A DNA stretch of 54,012 nucleotides, from positions 1 to 54,012 of the forward strand of contig CADEDU010000022.1 of assembly GCA_902826155.1 (NCBI GenBank). The letters are read 5' to 3'. A model generated the notes under the pieces. That model was given only the letters and a program-made list of their open reading frames with translations. It had not been told where the DNA came from and ran no database searches. The position numbers and the translations under genes are program-made. The DNA is from an uncultured beta proteobacterium. Its GTDB lineage: Bacteria > Pseudomonadota > Gammaproteobacteria > Burkholderiales > SG8-39. This document shows positions 35,465-49,000 of this stretch, one piece after another; the stretch's first letter is position 1, and each line of letters begins with the position of its first letter.

Positions 35465-36943
35465 TTATCGCGGCAGATCCGAAGCGCCCATCAGGAATTC
35501 ATCGACCGCCCGCGCGCACTGCCGCCCTTCGCGAATCGCCCACACCACGAGCGACTGCCCGCGGCGCACATCACCAGCCGCGAACACTTTCGGGATCGAT
35601 GTCTGATATGCGCCCGGACCTTCGGTCGTGGCTTTCACGTTGCCACGCGGATCGAGCTCGACCGCGAGCTCCTTGAGAAGTCCCACGCTGACCGGGCCGA
35701 CGAAACCCATCGCCAACAGCACCAGATCAGCCGGAAGCATGAACTCGCTGCCGGGTACTTCCGTCATCTTCGTCTGGCCTGAGGAAGAATCCTTTTCCCA
35801 TTGCAACCGCACCGCCTTCAGTCCGGTGACCTTGCCGTCGGCGCCGATGAACGCCTTGGTCGCCACCGACCAGTCGCGCGCCGCGCCCTCCTCGTGCGAA
35901 GACGACGTGCGCAGCTTGATCGGCCAGTAAGGCCAGGTAAGAGGCTTGAATTCGTGCTCGGGCGGCTGCGGCAGCAACTCGAACTGGGTGACTGATTTCG
36001 CGCCGTGCCGATTCGAGGTGCCGACGCAATCCGAGCCGGTGTCGCCACCGCCGATCACCACGACGTGCTTGCCATTTGCCCACAGTTCGCGCACGTTTTT
36101 GTCGCCGGCTACACGGCGATTCTGCAACGGCAGGAAATCCATGGCGAAGTGCACGCCATCGAGTTGCCGACCGGGAATCGGCAGATCGCGCGGCTGCTCC
36201 GCACCACCGCTCAGCACCGTGGCATCGAACTCGGCCGCCAACTTCTTGACGTCGACCTGCGTGAACTTCGCGCCATCGGCAGGTGCGCCACTGCCCACCC
36301 AATGACTGGTGCGGAACTCGACGCCCTCGGCACGCATCTGCTCGACGCGACGATCGATCAGATGCTTTTCCATCTTGAAATCGGGAATGCCGTAGCGCAG
36401 CAGGCCGCCGATGCGGTCGTTCTTTTCGAACAGCACGACGTCGTGCCCGGCGCGCGCCAACTGCTGCGCGGCAGCCATGCCCGCGGGGCCCGAGCCAACC
36501 ACCGCGACGCGCTTGCCGGTTCTACGCTTGGGCGGCTGCGGCACCACCCAGCCCATCTCGAAGCCCTTGTCGATGATGGCGTGCTCGATCGACTTGATGC
36601 CGACCGGATCGTTGTTGATGTTGAGCGTGCACGCTTCTTCACAAGGTGCCGGGCAGACACGGCCGGTAAACTCGGGGAAATTGTTGGTCGAGTGCAGCGT
36701 GTCGAGCGCGCGCTTCCAGTCCTGCTTGTAGACCAGGTCGTTCCAGTCCGGAATGATGTTATTGACGGGACAGCCGCTCATGCAGAACGGAATGCCGCAG
36801 TCCATGCAGCGCGCGCCCTGGATCGACGCTTCCTGATCGGTCAGGTGCAGCACGAACTCGCGATAGTGCTTCACCCGTCCTTCGCGCGGTTCGCTCGCCT
36901 CTTGCAGGCGCTGATACTCGAGGAATCCGGTGACCTTGCCCAT
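35465..36943 (-). CDS. gltD: Glutamate synthase (NADPH) small subunit
   Basis: The 492-residue FAD and Fe-S subunit that takes electrons from NADPH and passes them to GltB. Cysteine clusters Cys46/49/54/58 ([13 protein letters not shown]) and Cys97/101/105 (CPAPCEEAC) bind the 4Fe-4S centres. The FAD site is [19 protein letters not shown] with [15 protein letters not shown]; the NADPH site is [22 protein letters not shown] and [17 protein letters not shown] close the fold. Length is as in other GltD (472 in E. coli). It lies 106 bp downstream of gltB on the same strand and is followed by the shared bidirectional terminator. Confidence 0.98.
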   Translation of the reverse strand: MGKVTGFLEYQRLQEASEPREGRVKHYREFVLHLTDQEASIQGARCMDCGIPFCMSGCPVNNIIPDWNDLVYKQDWKRALDTLHSTNNFPEFTGRVCPAPCEEACTLNINNDPVGIKSIEHAIIDKGFEMGWVVPQPPKRRTGKRVAVVGSGPAGMAAAQQLARAGHDVVLFEKNDRIGGLLRYGIPDFKMEKHLIDRRVEQMRAEGVEFRTSHWVGSGAPADGAKFTQVDVKKLAAEFDATVLSGGAEQPRDLPIPGRQLDGVHFAMDFLPLQNRRVAGDKNVRELWANGKHVVVIGGGDTGSDCVGTSNRHGAKSVTQFELLPQPPEHEFKPLTWPYWPIKLRTSSSHEEGAARDWSVATKAFIGADGKVTGLKAVRLQWEKDSSSGQTKMTEVPGSEFMLPADLVLLAMGFVGPVSVGLLKELAVELDPRGNVKATTEGPGAYQTSIPKVFAAGDVRRGQSLVVWAIREGRQCARAVDEFLMGASDLPR

Positions 36944-37049
36944 TTGCTGTTGCCCGATTGCGTGAGGTTGCGTCGCCGATCAACGACCGGCGACCATGCA
37001 TGCCTTGGAAATTCTCGTGGCGGAGGTTCGCGCGTCGGCTCGAAGAGCG

Positions 37050-41696
<4,647 letters not shown>

Positions 41697-41718
41697 GATA
41701 ACCACCTCGAATCGGATT

Positions 41719-41734
41719 AGCGCCGAATGGCGCT
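41719..41734 (-). promoter_or_regulatory. Leader hairpin next to the gltB ribosome-binding site
   Basis: AGCGCC and GGCGCT form a perfect 6-bp stem with a 4-base loop, about 10 bases upstream of the Shine-Dalgarno GAGGTGG (41702-41708). It lies in the roughly 155-base leader predicted from the promoter, where it could influence translation. Function is inferred. Confidence 0.35.
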
Positions 41735-41859
41735 CCCGTCCCGCGGATCGACGGCGATGAACGGCGCGCGGGAGCGGCGACTCGACGTGAACGATTTCAC
41801 GGAGCCGGCCGTGCGACGCGCGCACTCACGCCATCACGGAATTGCGGGGGGAATGGCTG

Positions 41860-41888
41860 AATATACCCGCCAACCCCTGTTCTCTCAA
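41860..41888 (-). promoter_or_regulatory. Sigma-70 type promoter of gltBD
   Basis: On the minus strand a -35 TTGAGA (41883-41888) and a -10 TATATT (41860-41865) are separated by exactly 17 bp; each matches consensus at five of six bases. Transcription would start near 41853, leaving a leader of about 155 bases before gltB. Confidence 0.6.
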
Positions 41889-42052
41889 GCAGTTAGCGGA
41901 CTTGCTGCAAAGCCGCAACCGCCCCGACACGGTGCGTTACTTCGCACGACCCGCCGAGCCTTCGCTCCCGACCCGTTGCGCCTCGGCGCACGACCAGGGA
42001 ATGTCAGTCAGCGCCCTGTTCGAAGGTCGAGCGCAAAAGGGGCGGGCAGTAT

Positions 42053-42106
42053 CCACTCGGCGATGCCTGTTTCGTCCAACAAAATCAGCTGGATGCAGCC
42101 ACCGGA
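42053..42106 (-). pseudogene. Possible remnant of the aroB 3' end
   Basis: On the minus strand the frame reads SGGCIQLILLDETGIAEW; the intact AroB near its C-terminus reads [13 protein letters not shown] then AAIAEST. At DNA level a 28-bp block matches at 22 positions, all six differences being transitions, and CATCGCCGAG is shared just after it with a 6-bp gap. The intact aroB starts 1.2 kb to the right in the same orientation. Only this short block is recognisable, so chance or convergent similarity is possible. Confidence 0.33.
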
Positions 42107-42444
42107 ACGGGCCATCGGGTCGCAACCGATCGATGCAAGCAAGCGAGCTTGCCGGGGAGGTGCGACACTGCAGGGCGTGCGCCGCCGAGCGCGAATCACA
42201 AGTCGCTTTGATCTGATCGACCGGCATCGGCGCTGTTGCGACACATCTGCTGCATCAACGACCCACTACCACAACAGACACAGGCGGGACCTCCGACAGC
42301 ACGTCGCTCTCAGGATCACCCCCCACAGTGACGCCTCGATCGAGCCGCCATTGGGCTCACGAGTCGAGATGCGTGCCGCATGGGGCCGGTATCCAGGCGC
42401 CCGGTTGGAGTTCCGCTTCAAAGCAAGGAAAGGAGGTCCTGGCC

Positions 42445-43302
42445 ATGGCCAGGATGGATTCACGCGAGGCGGGCCTGTTGCTCGCCCAGCAGCTGTTCCA
42501 GGTCGACGACCTGCACTACGGCTGGTGGAACGCGGGTGATCAGATCACCCTGGCGAACCTGCCCGCCGCGCAGGCGCAATACAACTCGGTACTGGTCGAA
42601 TGCGTAGCTGGGCACGCGCAATCCGGACGGGTTCTAGATATCGGGTGCGGTACCGGCAAGTTGCTGAGCATATTGCTGCAGCTGGGTTACGAGGCCGAGG
42701 GCGTGGTCCCTTCGGCGACGCTGCATCGCATGGTGATGGAGCGACTCGCCCGACAGGGTCAGCGCGGGGCGACGGTGTTCGAGTGCCGATTCGAGGATTT
42801 TCCGGCGCCCGAGCGTTCCGCCGCGTACGACGTGGCCATCTTCTCGGAAAGCTTTCAGTACATACCGATTGACCAGTCGCTCAAGATGCTCGGGCGCGTC
42901 ATGCGTCCTCGCGGACTGGTTGTCGTGTGCGATTTCTTCAGAAGCAACCCGACGGGTACGGCTGAAGGGGGCAACTTCGGCGGCGGTCATCACCTCGACC
43001 AGCTCTACCGCGGGGTCGAGGGCGCGGCGATGACGATCCTGAGCGACCGCGATATCACCTCGAACATGAGCCCGAACCTCGCGCTCGTCGAAGACCTGCT
43101 GTCGAACCGGATAGCGCCCGCGGTGACCACGCTCGGCACGTTTTTGCATTCACGCCGGCCAGTACTTACGCGCGCGCTGCGCTGGCTGTTTCGCCACAAG
43201 CTGGAAAAGATCCACCGCAAATACCTGTCGGGCGATCGGACCCAGGCGCAGTTCGAGCGGGTGAAATCCTACCGGCTCATGCTCTTGCAGATGCCGGGTT
43301 GA
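42445..43302 (+). CDS. Class I SAM-dependent methyltransferase
   Basis: A 285-residue soluble enzyme. The start MARMDSREAGLLLAQQLF at 42445 follows AAGGAGGT by 8 bp. SAM-binding motif I is VLDIGCGTGKLL (about residues 62-73), motif II-like FECRFEDFPAP, and the post-motif YDVAIFSESFQYIPIDQSLKMLGRVMRPRGLVVVCDFFR, typical of Coq5/type-11 methyltransferases. The N-terminal LFQVDDLHYGWW resembles lipid- or quinone-type methyltransferases. The C-terminal third (LLSNRIAPAVTTLGTFLHSRRP, RHKLEKIHRKYLSG) is basic and may contact a membrane. It is the only plus-strand gene between aroB and gltB and its substrate is unknown. Confidence 0.85.
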   Translation: MARMDSREAGLLLAQQLFQVDDLHYGWWNAGDQITLANLPAAQAQYNSVLVECVAGHAQSGRVLDIGCGTGKLLSILLQLGYEAEGVVPSATLHRMVMERLARQGQRGATVFECRFEDFPAPERSAAYDVAIFSESFQYIPIDQSLKMLGRVMRPRGLVVVCDFFRSNPTGTAEGGNFGGGHHLDQLYRGVEGAAMTILSDRDITSNMSPNLALVEDLLSNRIAPAVTTLGTFLHSRRPVLTRALRWLFRHKLEKIHRKYLSGDRTQAQFERVKSYRLMLLQMPG

Positions 43303-43316
43303 TGCGATCGATCGGT

Positions 43317-44426
43317 TCAGTTCGTTGCCGCGGTTGAAGTTGAGTCACTGACGTTGTGTTCGAGGCTCGCGCGCAACGCCTCGGGCGGGGTGCTCTCGGC
43401 GATGGCGGCTCGGCCGATTTCGTCCAGCAAGACTAGCCGGATGCGCCCGTCGGCGACCTTCTTGTCGAGGCTCATCAGCTCCAGGTAGCGATCGGTGCCG
43501 AGATTTGGACCTTGCAACGGCAAGCCGGTCTTCGCAATCAACGCCCGCACCCGTTGCAGATCGTTGGCGCCGATTCGGCCGAGCCGGCACGACAGGTCGG
43601 CAGCCATGATCATGCCGGTGCCCACCGCCTCGCCATGCAGCCAGGTGCCGAAGCCCAGGCCCGCTTCGATCGCATGGCCAAAGGTGTGACCGAGATTCAG
43701 CAGCGCGCGTGGGCCCGTCTCGCGCTCATCGATCGCCACCACGCCGGCCTTGATCGCGATCGAGCGCGACACCGCATGGGTCAGTGCTTCGGGCTCGCGC
43801 GCGAGCAGCCGTTCGATGTTCGCTTCGAGCCAGACGAAAAATTCACGATCGAGGATCAGGCCGTGCTTGATCACTTCGGCCAGTCCGGCTCGCAGTTCGC
43901 GCTCGGGCAGACTGCTCAACGTTGCAATGTCGGCGATGACGCTGACCGGCTGGTAGAACGCGCCGATCATGTTCTTGCCGAGCGGATGATTGATCGCCGT
44001 CTTGCCGCCCACCGAGCTGTCGACCTGCGCCAGCAATGTCGTCGGCACCTGAACGTACGGCACGCCGCGCATGTATGTGGCCGCCGCGAATCCGGCCAGG
44101 TCGCCCACTACGCCACCGCCTATCGCGATAACCGTGGTCTGTCGATCGCAGCGCGCGCGCAGCATCGTCTCCCAGATGAGATCGAGGCTCTTGGCGGTTT
44201 TGTATTCCTCGCCGTCGGGAAGCACGGCGGTCACGACCTTCACGCCCGCGCCTTGAAGTGCGGCCGCTACGCTATGCGCGTAGAGCGGAAGGACGGTTTC
44301 ATTGGTGACGATCGTAGCGCGCGGTTTGCTCAGCGTATCGAGCAACAGCCTGGGCTGCTGCAGCAGGCCGGCGCCGACATGGACCGGATAGGCGCGATCG
44401 GAGAGGGCTACGCGGAGAGTTTGCAT
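43317..44426 (-). CDS. aroB: 3-dehydroquinate synthase
   Basis: The second shikimate-pathway enzyme, converting DAHP to 3-dehydroquinate with NAD+ and a divalent metal. The 369-residue product has the NAD-binding [20 protein letters not shown], the substrate loop [24 protein letters not shown], and metal-binding His residues in [19 protein letters not shown] and LHGEAV. Length fits (362 in E. coli). Its start overlaps the aroK stop by 19 bp, so the two are coupled, as usual. Its stop is 14 bp from the convergent methyltransferase stop. Confidence 0.98.
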   Translation of the reverse strand: MQTLRVALSDRAYPVHVGAGLLQQPRLLLDTLSKPRATIVTNETVLPLYAHSVAAALQGAGVKVVTAVLPDGEEYKTAKSLDLIWETMLRARCDRQTTVIAIGGGVVGDLAGFAAATYMRGVPYVQVPTTLLAQVDSSVGGKTAINHPLGKNMIGAFYQPVSVIADIATLSSLPERELRAGLAEVIKHGLILDREFFVWLEANIERLLAREPEALTHAVSRSIAIKAGVVAIDERETGPRALLNLGHTFGHAIEAGLGFGTWLHGEAVGTGMIMAADLSCRLGRIGANDLQRVRALIAKTGLPLQGPNLGTDRYLELMSLDKKVADGRIRLVLLDEIGRAAIAESTPPEALRASLEHNVSDSTSTAATN

Positions 44427-44941
44427 GTCTGCGGCAATCGGTCGAGTAACTGCGAAACCAGCGCGCCGACGCGCTGACGCCCGGTTTCCACCACGAGATC
44501 GGCAACCGATCGATACAGTGGATCGCGTGCGGCATACAGCTCTTCGAGCCGCGCCAGCGGATCGCCGGTCCGCAGCAGCGGACGGTTCGCGTCATGGCGA
44601 GTGCGCATCCACAGGTCGCGCGGTTGCGCGCACAGATAGATGACGAAGCCGCGGGCAGCAAGGTGCTCGCGATTGTCCTCGCGCAGCACCGCGCCGCCGC
44701 CGGTGGCGAGCACGACGTTGTCGAGCAACGTGAGATCGGCGATCACCTGCGCTTCGCGCGCGCGAAAGCCCGCCTCGCCTTCGATTTCGAAGATCACCGG
44801 AATCGACACTCCGGTGCGTTCCTCGAGAACGTGGTCGGCGTCGTGGAACGTCTTGCCCAGGCGGCGGGCGAGCGACTTGCCCACGGTGGTCTTACCCGCG
44901 CCCATCAGCCCGACCAGGAAGATATTGCCGCTCGATTGCAT
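44408..44941 (-). CDS. aroK: Shikimate kinase
   Basis: It phosphorylates shikimate at the 3-hydroxyl. The start [20 protein letters not shown] at 44941 gives 177 residues, the usual length; an ATG at 44995 adds a non-conserved extension. Walker A is GLMGAGKT (11-18), the shikimate site includes HDADHVLEE (Asp) and [13 protein letters not shown] (Arg), followed by LATGGGAVL and the lid RPLLRTGDP. It follows pilQ at 143 bp, with the pilQ terminator between, and overlaps aroB. The pilQ-aroK-aroB order is conserved across beta- and gammaproteobacteria. Confidence 0.97.
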   Translation of the reverse strand: MQSSGNIFLVGLMGAGKTTVGKSLARRLGKTFHDADHVLEERTGVSIPVIFEIEGEAGFRAREAQVIADLTLLDNVVLATGGGAVLREDNREHLAARGFVIYLCAQPRDLWMRTRHDANRPLLRTGDPLARLEELYAARDPLYRSVADLVVETGRQRVGALVSQLLDRLPQTCKLSA

Positions 44942-45027
44942 GCGGCCGATTGTAGTCGAGCGGGCCTGCAGGGTAGGCCGCCGCGGCCCGATCACACCAG
45001 GCGATCAGTCTTCGCTGAGTTTGTCGC

Positions 45028-45060
45028 CTGAAAAAAGAAAAGAGCCGAGCAAAGCCCGGC
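45028..45060 (-). terminator. Rho-independent terminator after pilQ
   Basis: On the minus strand GCCGGGC-TTT-GCTCGGC forms a 7-bp stem (one G-T pair), followed by TCTTTTCTTTTTTC. It lies 24 bp after the pilQ stop and before aroK, so most pil transcription should end here and aroKB may need its own promoter or read-through. Confidence 0.8.
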
Positions 45061-45068
45061 CCGAAGTC

Positions 45069-45090
45069 CGCTAAAAGGGAGGATTTAGCG
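45069..45090. repeat. 7-bp inverted repeat spanning the pilQ stop codon
   Basis: CGCTAAA (45069-45075) and TTTAGCG (45084-45090) are perfect complements around an 8-base loop. The right arm contains the pilQ stop codon. It sits just before the terminator hairpin and may protect the 3' end or be part of an extended terminator. Confidence 0.5.
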
Positions 45091-47187
45091 GATGCTGAGA
45101 CGGTCGTCGACGATGCGCGGCGTGATGAACACCAGCAGCTCTTTCTTGGAGTCGTTCTTGAGCTGATTGCGGAACAGCAAGCCGATGCCAGGCAGGTCAC
45201 CGAGCAGCGGAACCTTGTTCACCTGCACGCTTTCGTCCTGGATGTAGATGCCGCCGATCACCACGGTGCCGCCGTTCTCGACCAGCACCTGCGTCTTGAC
45301 GTTGCGGGTGTCGATCGCCGGGCCGGCAGTGGTCTGCACGCCGCGGTTGTCCTTGTTGACCTGCACTTCCATCAGCACGTTGCTGTCGGGCGTGATCTGC
45401 GGCTTTACCTTGAGCGAGAGCACGGCCTTGCGGAACGAGATCGAAGTCGCGCCGCTGGAGGTCGCCTGCTGATACGGGATCTCCTCACCCTGCTCGATGC
45501 TGGCTTCCTTGTTGTCGGCCGTGACCACGCGCGGGCTGGAGATCACCTTGCCCTTGCGATCGGATTCCAGTGCGGTGAGTTCCAGATTGAGGAATCGGGT
45601 CATCGCCGAGTTGAACAGGATGGTCGAGAACTGACCGGCCTGCGCAGCGCTGAAGGTGCTCAGAGCGGGCAGGTTCACCGACGTGGAATCGCGGACGAAA
45701 TCGGGCGTGGTGCTGGTCTGCCCGGTATGAAAGCCGGTGTCAGCGATACCGCCGCCGATGGAGTAGCGCGGATTGGTATTGAAGCCGTTGTTCATGTGCA
45801 CGCCCAGACGTGCACCGAGCGAGCGGCCGAACTGGTCATCGGCTTCGACGATGCGCGCTTCGATCATCACCTGACGCACAGCAATGTCGGTCTTGGCGAT
45901 GATGCGGCGCACGTCGTCGAGGCGGGCACCGACGTCCTGCACGAAGATCTGGTTGGTGCGCGCATCGACCACCGCGCTGCCGCGCTTGGACAGGATCTTC
46001 TGTTGCGCATCGCTCAGAATCTTGGCGACGTCGGCGGCTTTCGCGTACGACAGCTGGAACGTCTCGGTGCGCAGCGGCTCCAGATCCGCGACCTGGTTGC
46101 GCGCTTCGAGTTCGAGCTTCTCCTTGGTGGCCAGCTCGTCGCGCGGGGCGATCCACAGCACGTTGCCGTTCTTGCGCATGTCCAGACCACGGGTCTGCAG
46201 GATGATGTCGAGCGCCTGATCCCAGGGCACATCCTTCAGCCGCAGCGTGAGGTTGCCCTGCACCGTGTCGCTGGTGATGATGTTCAGATCGGTGAAATCA
46301 GCGATCACGTTGAGCACGCTGCGCACATCGATATTCTGGAAGTTGAGCGAAAGCTTCTCGCCCTTGTAGCCGCCGCGCGTGCCCTGCGTGAGCTTGTTCG
46401 GGTCGTGCTGCACCGGCTTCACTTCGACCACGAACTGCGTGTCGGTCTGGTAGGCGTTGTGCTCCCACAGGCCCTTGGGTTCGATCACCAGCCGCACGTT
46501 GTTACCCTGCGGGAAGGCGTTGATCGCCTGGACCGGGGTGCCGAAGTCGAGCACGTTCATGCGTCGGCGCAAGTTGTCGGGCAGCTTGGCGCGCTGGAAC
46601 TCGACGATCAGATTGGCGCCTTGCTGGCGCACATCGACGCCGGTGCGCGAATCGGTCAGGTCGATGATGACCCGGCCCTCGCCGTTCAAACCGCGGCGAA
46701 AGTCGATGTCCTTGATGCCGTAGTCGGAGGCACCGCTGCCTTCGGCGAAGCGCTCGGCCGTTCCGGCCGGGCGGGCCGAGGCGGCCGCGCTGGCGGCGGG
46801 GGTGAGCTGCACCACCAGGTTCTTGCCTTCGACCTGGGCCTCGTAGGCCATCATGTTCGACAGGTTGAGCACCAGGCGCGTGCGGTCACCCGCCTGCGCC
46901 ATGATCACCGCGCGCAGATCGCCGCGATTGATCTCCTGCGAGGCGCGACCGGTTGCGTTCAGCGTGTTGGAGAAATCGAACGCGATGCGCGCCGGCTGCG
47001 AGATCGAAAAATTCGGCGGCACCGCGGTCAGCGGTTCCTTGGTGGTCACGCGCAGGACGACACGATTGCCCTGCTGCGTGGCGGCGAACGATTCGATCGC
47101 GTTCTGCGCGTACGCCAACGTTGACGAGAACCCCAGCGCCGCTCCGATCGAGAGCACTCGCGCCAGGAAGGTGAGCCCCTTAATCAT
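45085..47187 (-). CDS. pilQ: Type IV pilus secretin PilQ
   Basis: The outer-membrane multimeric pore through which the pilus passes. The 700-residue product has a signal peptide ending AYA-QNA (about residue 27), two AMIN domains (IESFAATQQGNRVVLRV and near 155-245), then an STN/N0 domain (LSLNFQNIDVRSVLNVIADFTDLNI), N1 KH-like domains (TFQLSYAKAADVAKIL) and the secretin barrel with VEARIVEADDQFGRSLG-type sequence, GEEIPYQ and the C-terminal signature VPLLGDLPGIGLLFRNQ. Length fits PilQ in betaproteobacteria. It overlaps pilP by 4 bp at its start. Confidence 0.98.
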   Translation of the reverse strand: MIKGLTFLARVLSIGAALGFSSTLAYAQNAIESFAATQQGNRVVLRVTTKEPLTAVPPNFSISQPARIAFDFSNTLNATGRASQEINRGDLRAVIMAQAGDRTRLVLNLSNMMAYEAQVEGKNLVVQLTPAASAAASARPAGTAERFAEGSGASDYGIKDIDFRRGLNGEGRVIIDLTDSRTGVDVRQQGANLIVEFQRAKLPDNLRRRMNVLDFGTPVQAINAFPQGNNVRLVIEPKGLWEHNAYQTDTQFVVEVKPVQHDPNKLTQGTRGGYKGEKLSLNFQNIDVRSVLNVIADFTDLNIITSDTVQGNLTLRLKDVPWDQALDIILQTRGLDMRKNGNVLWIAPRDELATKEKLELEARNQVADLEPLRTETFQLSYAKAADVAKILSDAQQKILSKRGSAVVDARTNQIFVQDVGARLDDVRRIIAKTDIAVRQVMIEARIVEADDQFGRSLGARLGVHMNNGFNTNPRYSIGGGIADTGFHTGQTSTTPDFVRDSTSVNLPALSTFSAAQAGQFSTILFNSAMTRFLNLELTALESDRKGKVISSPRVVTADNKEASIEQGEEIPYQQATSSGATSISFRKAVLSLKVKPQITPDSNVLMEVQVNKDNRGVQTTAGPAIDTRNVKTQVLVENGGTVVIGGIYIQDESVQVNKVPLLGDLPGIGLLFRNQLKNDSKKELLVFITPRIVDDRLSIR

Positions 47188-47723
47188 TTCTTGCCCTCCG
47201 CTTCCTGCAGCAGCAGGCTGCTCGACCGTTCGGTCCAGTCCCCGCTTCCGTCTTGAATCAGTTCCTTCAGAACGATCTCGCCATCGTTGATCTTGGTGAC
47301 GACGCCAAAGTTCTGCCCCATGTAATTGCCGATCCGGATCCGATACAGGCCCGCATCGGCACGTACCAGCGCGTGGTGATCCCTGCCACGCGCCAACATG
47401 CCAACCATCTTCAAGGACTCGAGCGGGTAGGCTTCGAGCGGCTCTTTCGCGCGGTTCTGGTGGAACGTAGCGAGCTCGGTATTGGCGCCTTCCGATGCGT
47501 TGCCGGCCTTGTTGTCCAGCTTGATCTTGCCCGGCGCGAACGGCTCGGCCAGGTTGAACGACGAGTACGCGTACGGCTCGTAAGGCTTGACCGTAGGCAG
47601 CGGATCCACCCGTCCGCGCATGTCCTGCGTCATCTCCTGCAATTCACGTTGCAGATCGCGGTGCTCACCGCCATCGCAGGCGGCCAGGGCGAGCGCCGCG
47701 GCAGCTATCAACAGTCGGTTCAT
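47184..47723 (-). CDS. pilP: Type IV pilus assembly lipoprotein PilP
   Basis: A 179-residue inner-membrane lipoprotein linking the PilNO platform to PilQ. The lipobox LALAAC ends at Cys16 and is followed by DGGEH. The middle is a flexible Pro-rich segment (VDPLPTVKPYEPYAYSSFNLAEPFAP) that binds PilNO, and the C-terminal HR-type beta domain carries EAYPLESLKMVGMLARG, YRIRIGNYMGQNFGVVTKI and IVLKELIQDGSGDWTER, the family signature. Overlaps of 4 bp with both pilO and pilQ show translational coupling. Confidence 0.97.
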   Translation of the reverse strand: MNRLLIAAAALALAACDGGEHRDLQRELQEMTQDMRGRVDPLPTVKPYEPYAYSSFNLAEPFAPGKIKLDNKAGNASEGANTELATFHQNRAKEPLEAYPLESLKMVGMLARGRDHHALVRADAGLYRIRIGNYMGQNFGVVTKINDGEIVLKELIQDGSGDWTERSSSLLLQEAEGKK

Positions 47724-48358
47724 TTCTTGGTCGCCTTGTTCGCGGCTTCCCTGGTGCGCTTCTGCGCCGCCAGTTCGTCCTCGTCGAGATAGCGGAAGGT
47801 CTTGGCCACGGTGTCCAGCGTGAGGTTGCCGTCCTTGGAAACCGCCAGCGAGATGTCGTTGAGCGTGACGATCCGCGAGAGCTGGCCGATGTCGGTGGCG
47901 AATGCGCCGATGTCGTGATACGTGCCGAGGATCTTCAGGTTGATCGGCAACTCGGCGTAGAACTCGCGCATGGTCTCCTGCGAAGCCGGCTTGAAGAGCT
48001 CGAACTGCAGGCCGCGGCCCAGTCCGGCCTGGTTGACCTCGACGATCAGCGCTTCCATCTGCGACTTGTTGGGCAACTGCTTGAGCAGCGCACCGAAGGT
48101 CGTATTGATCTCGCGCAGTTGCTCGCGGTACAGGTCAAGATTGACCGCCTGGCCCTTCTTGAGCTTGTACTGCTCCTTGAGCTGCTGCTCCTCGCGCTGG
48201 CCGGCGTCGAGATCCTCGTACTGGCCGCGCCAGTCGAGCGCCCACGCGGCGGCAAGCATCGCGATCGGTACCGCGACCATCAGGATCAGTTTGGGAGCCA
48301 GCGGCAACGACCAAGGCTGGTTCCAGTTCAGATTGCGAAATTGATTGGCGAGCGCCAT
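47720..48358 (-). CDS. pilO: Type IV pilus alignment protein PilO
   Basis: A 212-residue bitopic inner-membrane protein. A short cytoplasmic N-terminus (NQFRNLNWNQPWSLPLAPK) precedes one membrane helix (LILMVAVPIAMLAAAWALDW), then a coiled coil (EDLDAGQREEQQLKEQYKLKKGQAVNLD in pieces) and a ferredoxin-like C-terminal domain (LPINLKILGTYHDIGAFATDIGQLSRIVTLND). It heterodimerises with PilN. It is 6 bp behind pilN and overlaps pilP by 4 bp. Confidence 0.97.
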   Translation of the reverse strand: MALANQFRNLNWNQPWSLPLAPKLILMVAVPIAMLAAAWALDWRGQYEDLDAGQREEQQLKEQYKLKKGQAVNLDLYREQLREINTTFGALLKQLPNKSQMEALIVEVNQAGLGRGLQFELFKPASQETMREFYAELPINLKILGTYHDIGAFATDIGQLSRIVTLNDISLAVSKDGNLTLDTVAKTFRYLDEDELAAQKRTREAANKATKK

Positions 48359-48364
48359 GGCCGA

Positions 48365-49000
48365 TTACCCCTTGTTGCCGGCCGCTGGGACCGTCTGCGC
48401 GGCGGGACCTTGCTTGGCGGCATCGGCCGCGGTGCCGCGCTTGGGCGCGTCCGGAGCGGGCGTGCGCTTGACCGACAGGTCGAGGTTGAACTCCGACAGG
48501 CGCCGATTGTTGACGGTGGAGGCCTTGATCTCGACCAGCTGCGGGTTCTCGATGTAAGGCGAGCTCTGGATGTTGCGCATGAATGCCGAGACGCGAGCGT
48601 TGGACTGCGCATAGCCGGTGACGTTGACCCGCATGCCCTGCTGCTTCACGCCACGCAGATACACCCCGTCGGGCGTCTGCTTGGCCAACTCATCGAGCAG
48701 TTGCACCGATTGCGAACGGTCGGCCTGCAGCGTCTCGATGACCTGTTTGCGTGCAAGCAGTGCGGCGACTTCCTCGCGCAGCTTCTTGATCTCGTCGATC
48801 TCCTTGTCCAGGCGCGCGTTTTCCTTCTTGAGGAAATCGTTGCGGCTCGCCTGATGGCTGATCTGCTCGGCGATGAACAGATGCACCGCGCCCCAACCGA
48901 TCAGGCCGCTGGCGGCGAAAGCGCCAAGCAACGCGAAGAACTGCAGCTTCTGGCGCTTGCGCGCAGCCTCGCGGTGCGGCAGCAGGTTGATGCGGATCAT
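48365..49000 (-). CDS. pilN: Type IV pilus assembly protein PilN
   Basis: A 211-residue bitopic inner-membrane protein. The N-terminus MIRINLLPHREAARKRQKLQ contains the conserved INLLP motif that binds the groove of PilM. One membrane helix (FFALLGAFAASGLIGWGAVHLF) and a coiled coil (DFLKKENARLDKEIDEIKKL) precede the periplasmic domain (DGVYLRGVKQQGMRVNVTGYA). The C-terminus is an Ala/Pro/Lys-rich tail of about 30 residues beyond the fold. It overlaps pilM by 4 bp. Confidence 0.97.
   Translation of the reverse strand: MIRINLLPHREAARKRQKLQFFALLGAFAASGLIGWGAVHLFIAEQISHQASRNDFLKKENARLDKEIDEIKKLREEVAALLARKQVIETLQADRSQSVQLLDELAKQTPDGVYLRGVKQQGMRVNVTGYAQSNARVSAFMRNIQSSPYIENPQLVEIKASTVNNRRLSEFNLDLSVKRTPAPDAPKRGTAADAAKQGPAAQTVPAAGNKG

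Larger units (their letters stand above)
41697..42444. other. 748-bp non-coding stretch between gltB and the methyltransferase gene
   Basis: It holds the gltB promoter and leader on the minus strand and the ribosome-binding site AAGGAGGT of the methyltransferase at the right end. Open frames run through it (for example 41727-42539 on the plus strand) but are Arg/His/Ser-rich and have no recognisable domain. Around 42053-42106 the minus strand resembles the 3' part of aroB. The remainder shows nothing I can name. Related Burkholderiales have dgt near here. Confidence 0.6.

Noticed and set aside
41727..42539. A 270-codon plus-strand open frame between gltB and the methyltransferase
   Set aside because: It overlaps the methyltransferase start in another frame, is Arg/His/Ser-rich and has no recognisable domain; it is a by-product of high GC content.
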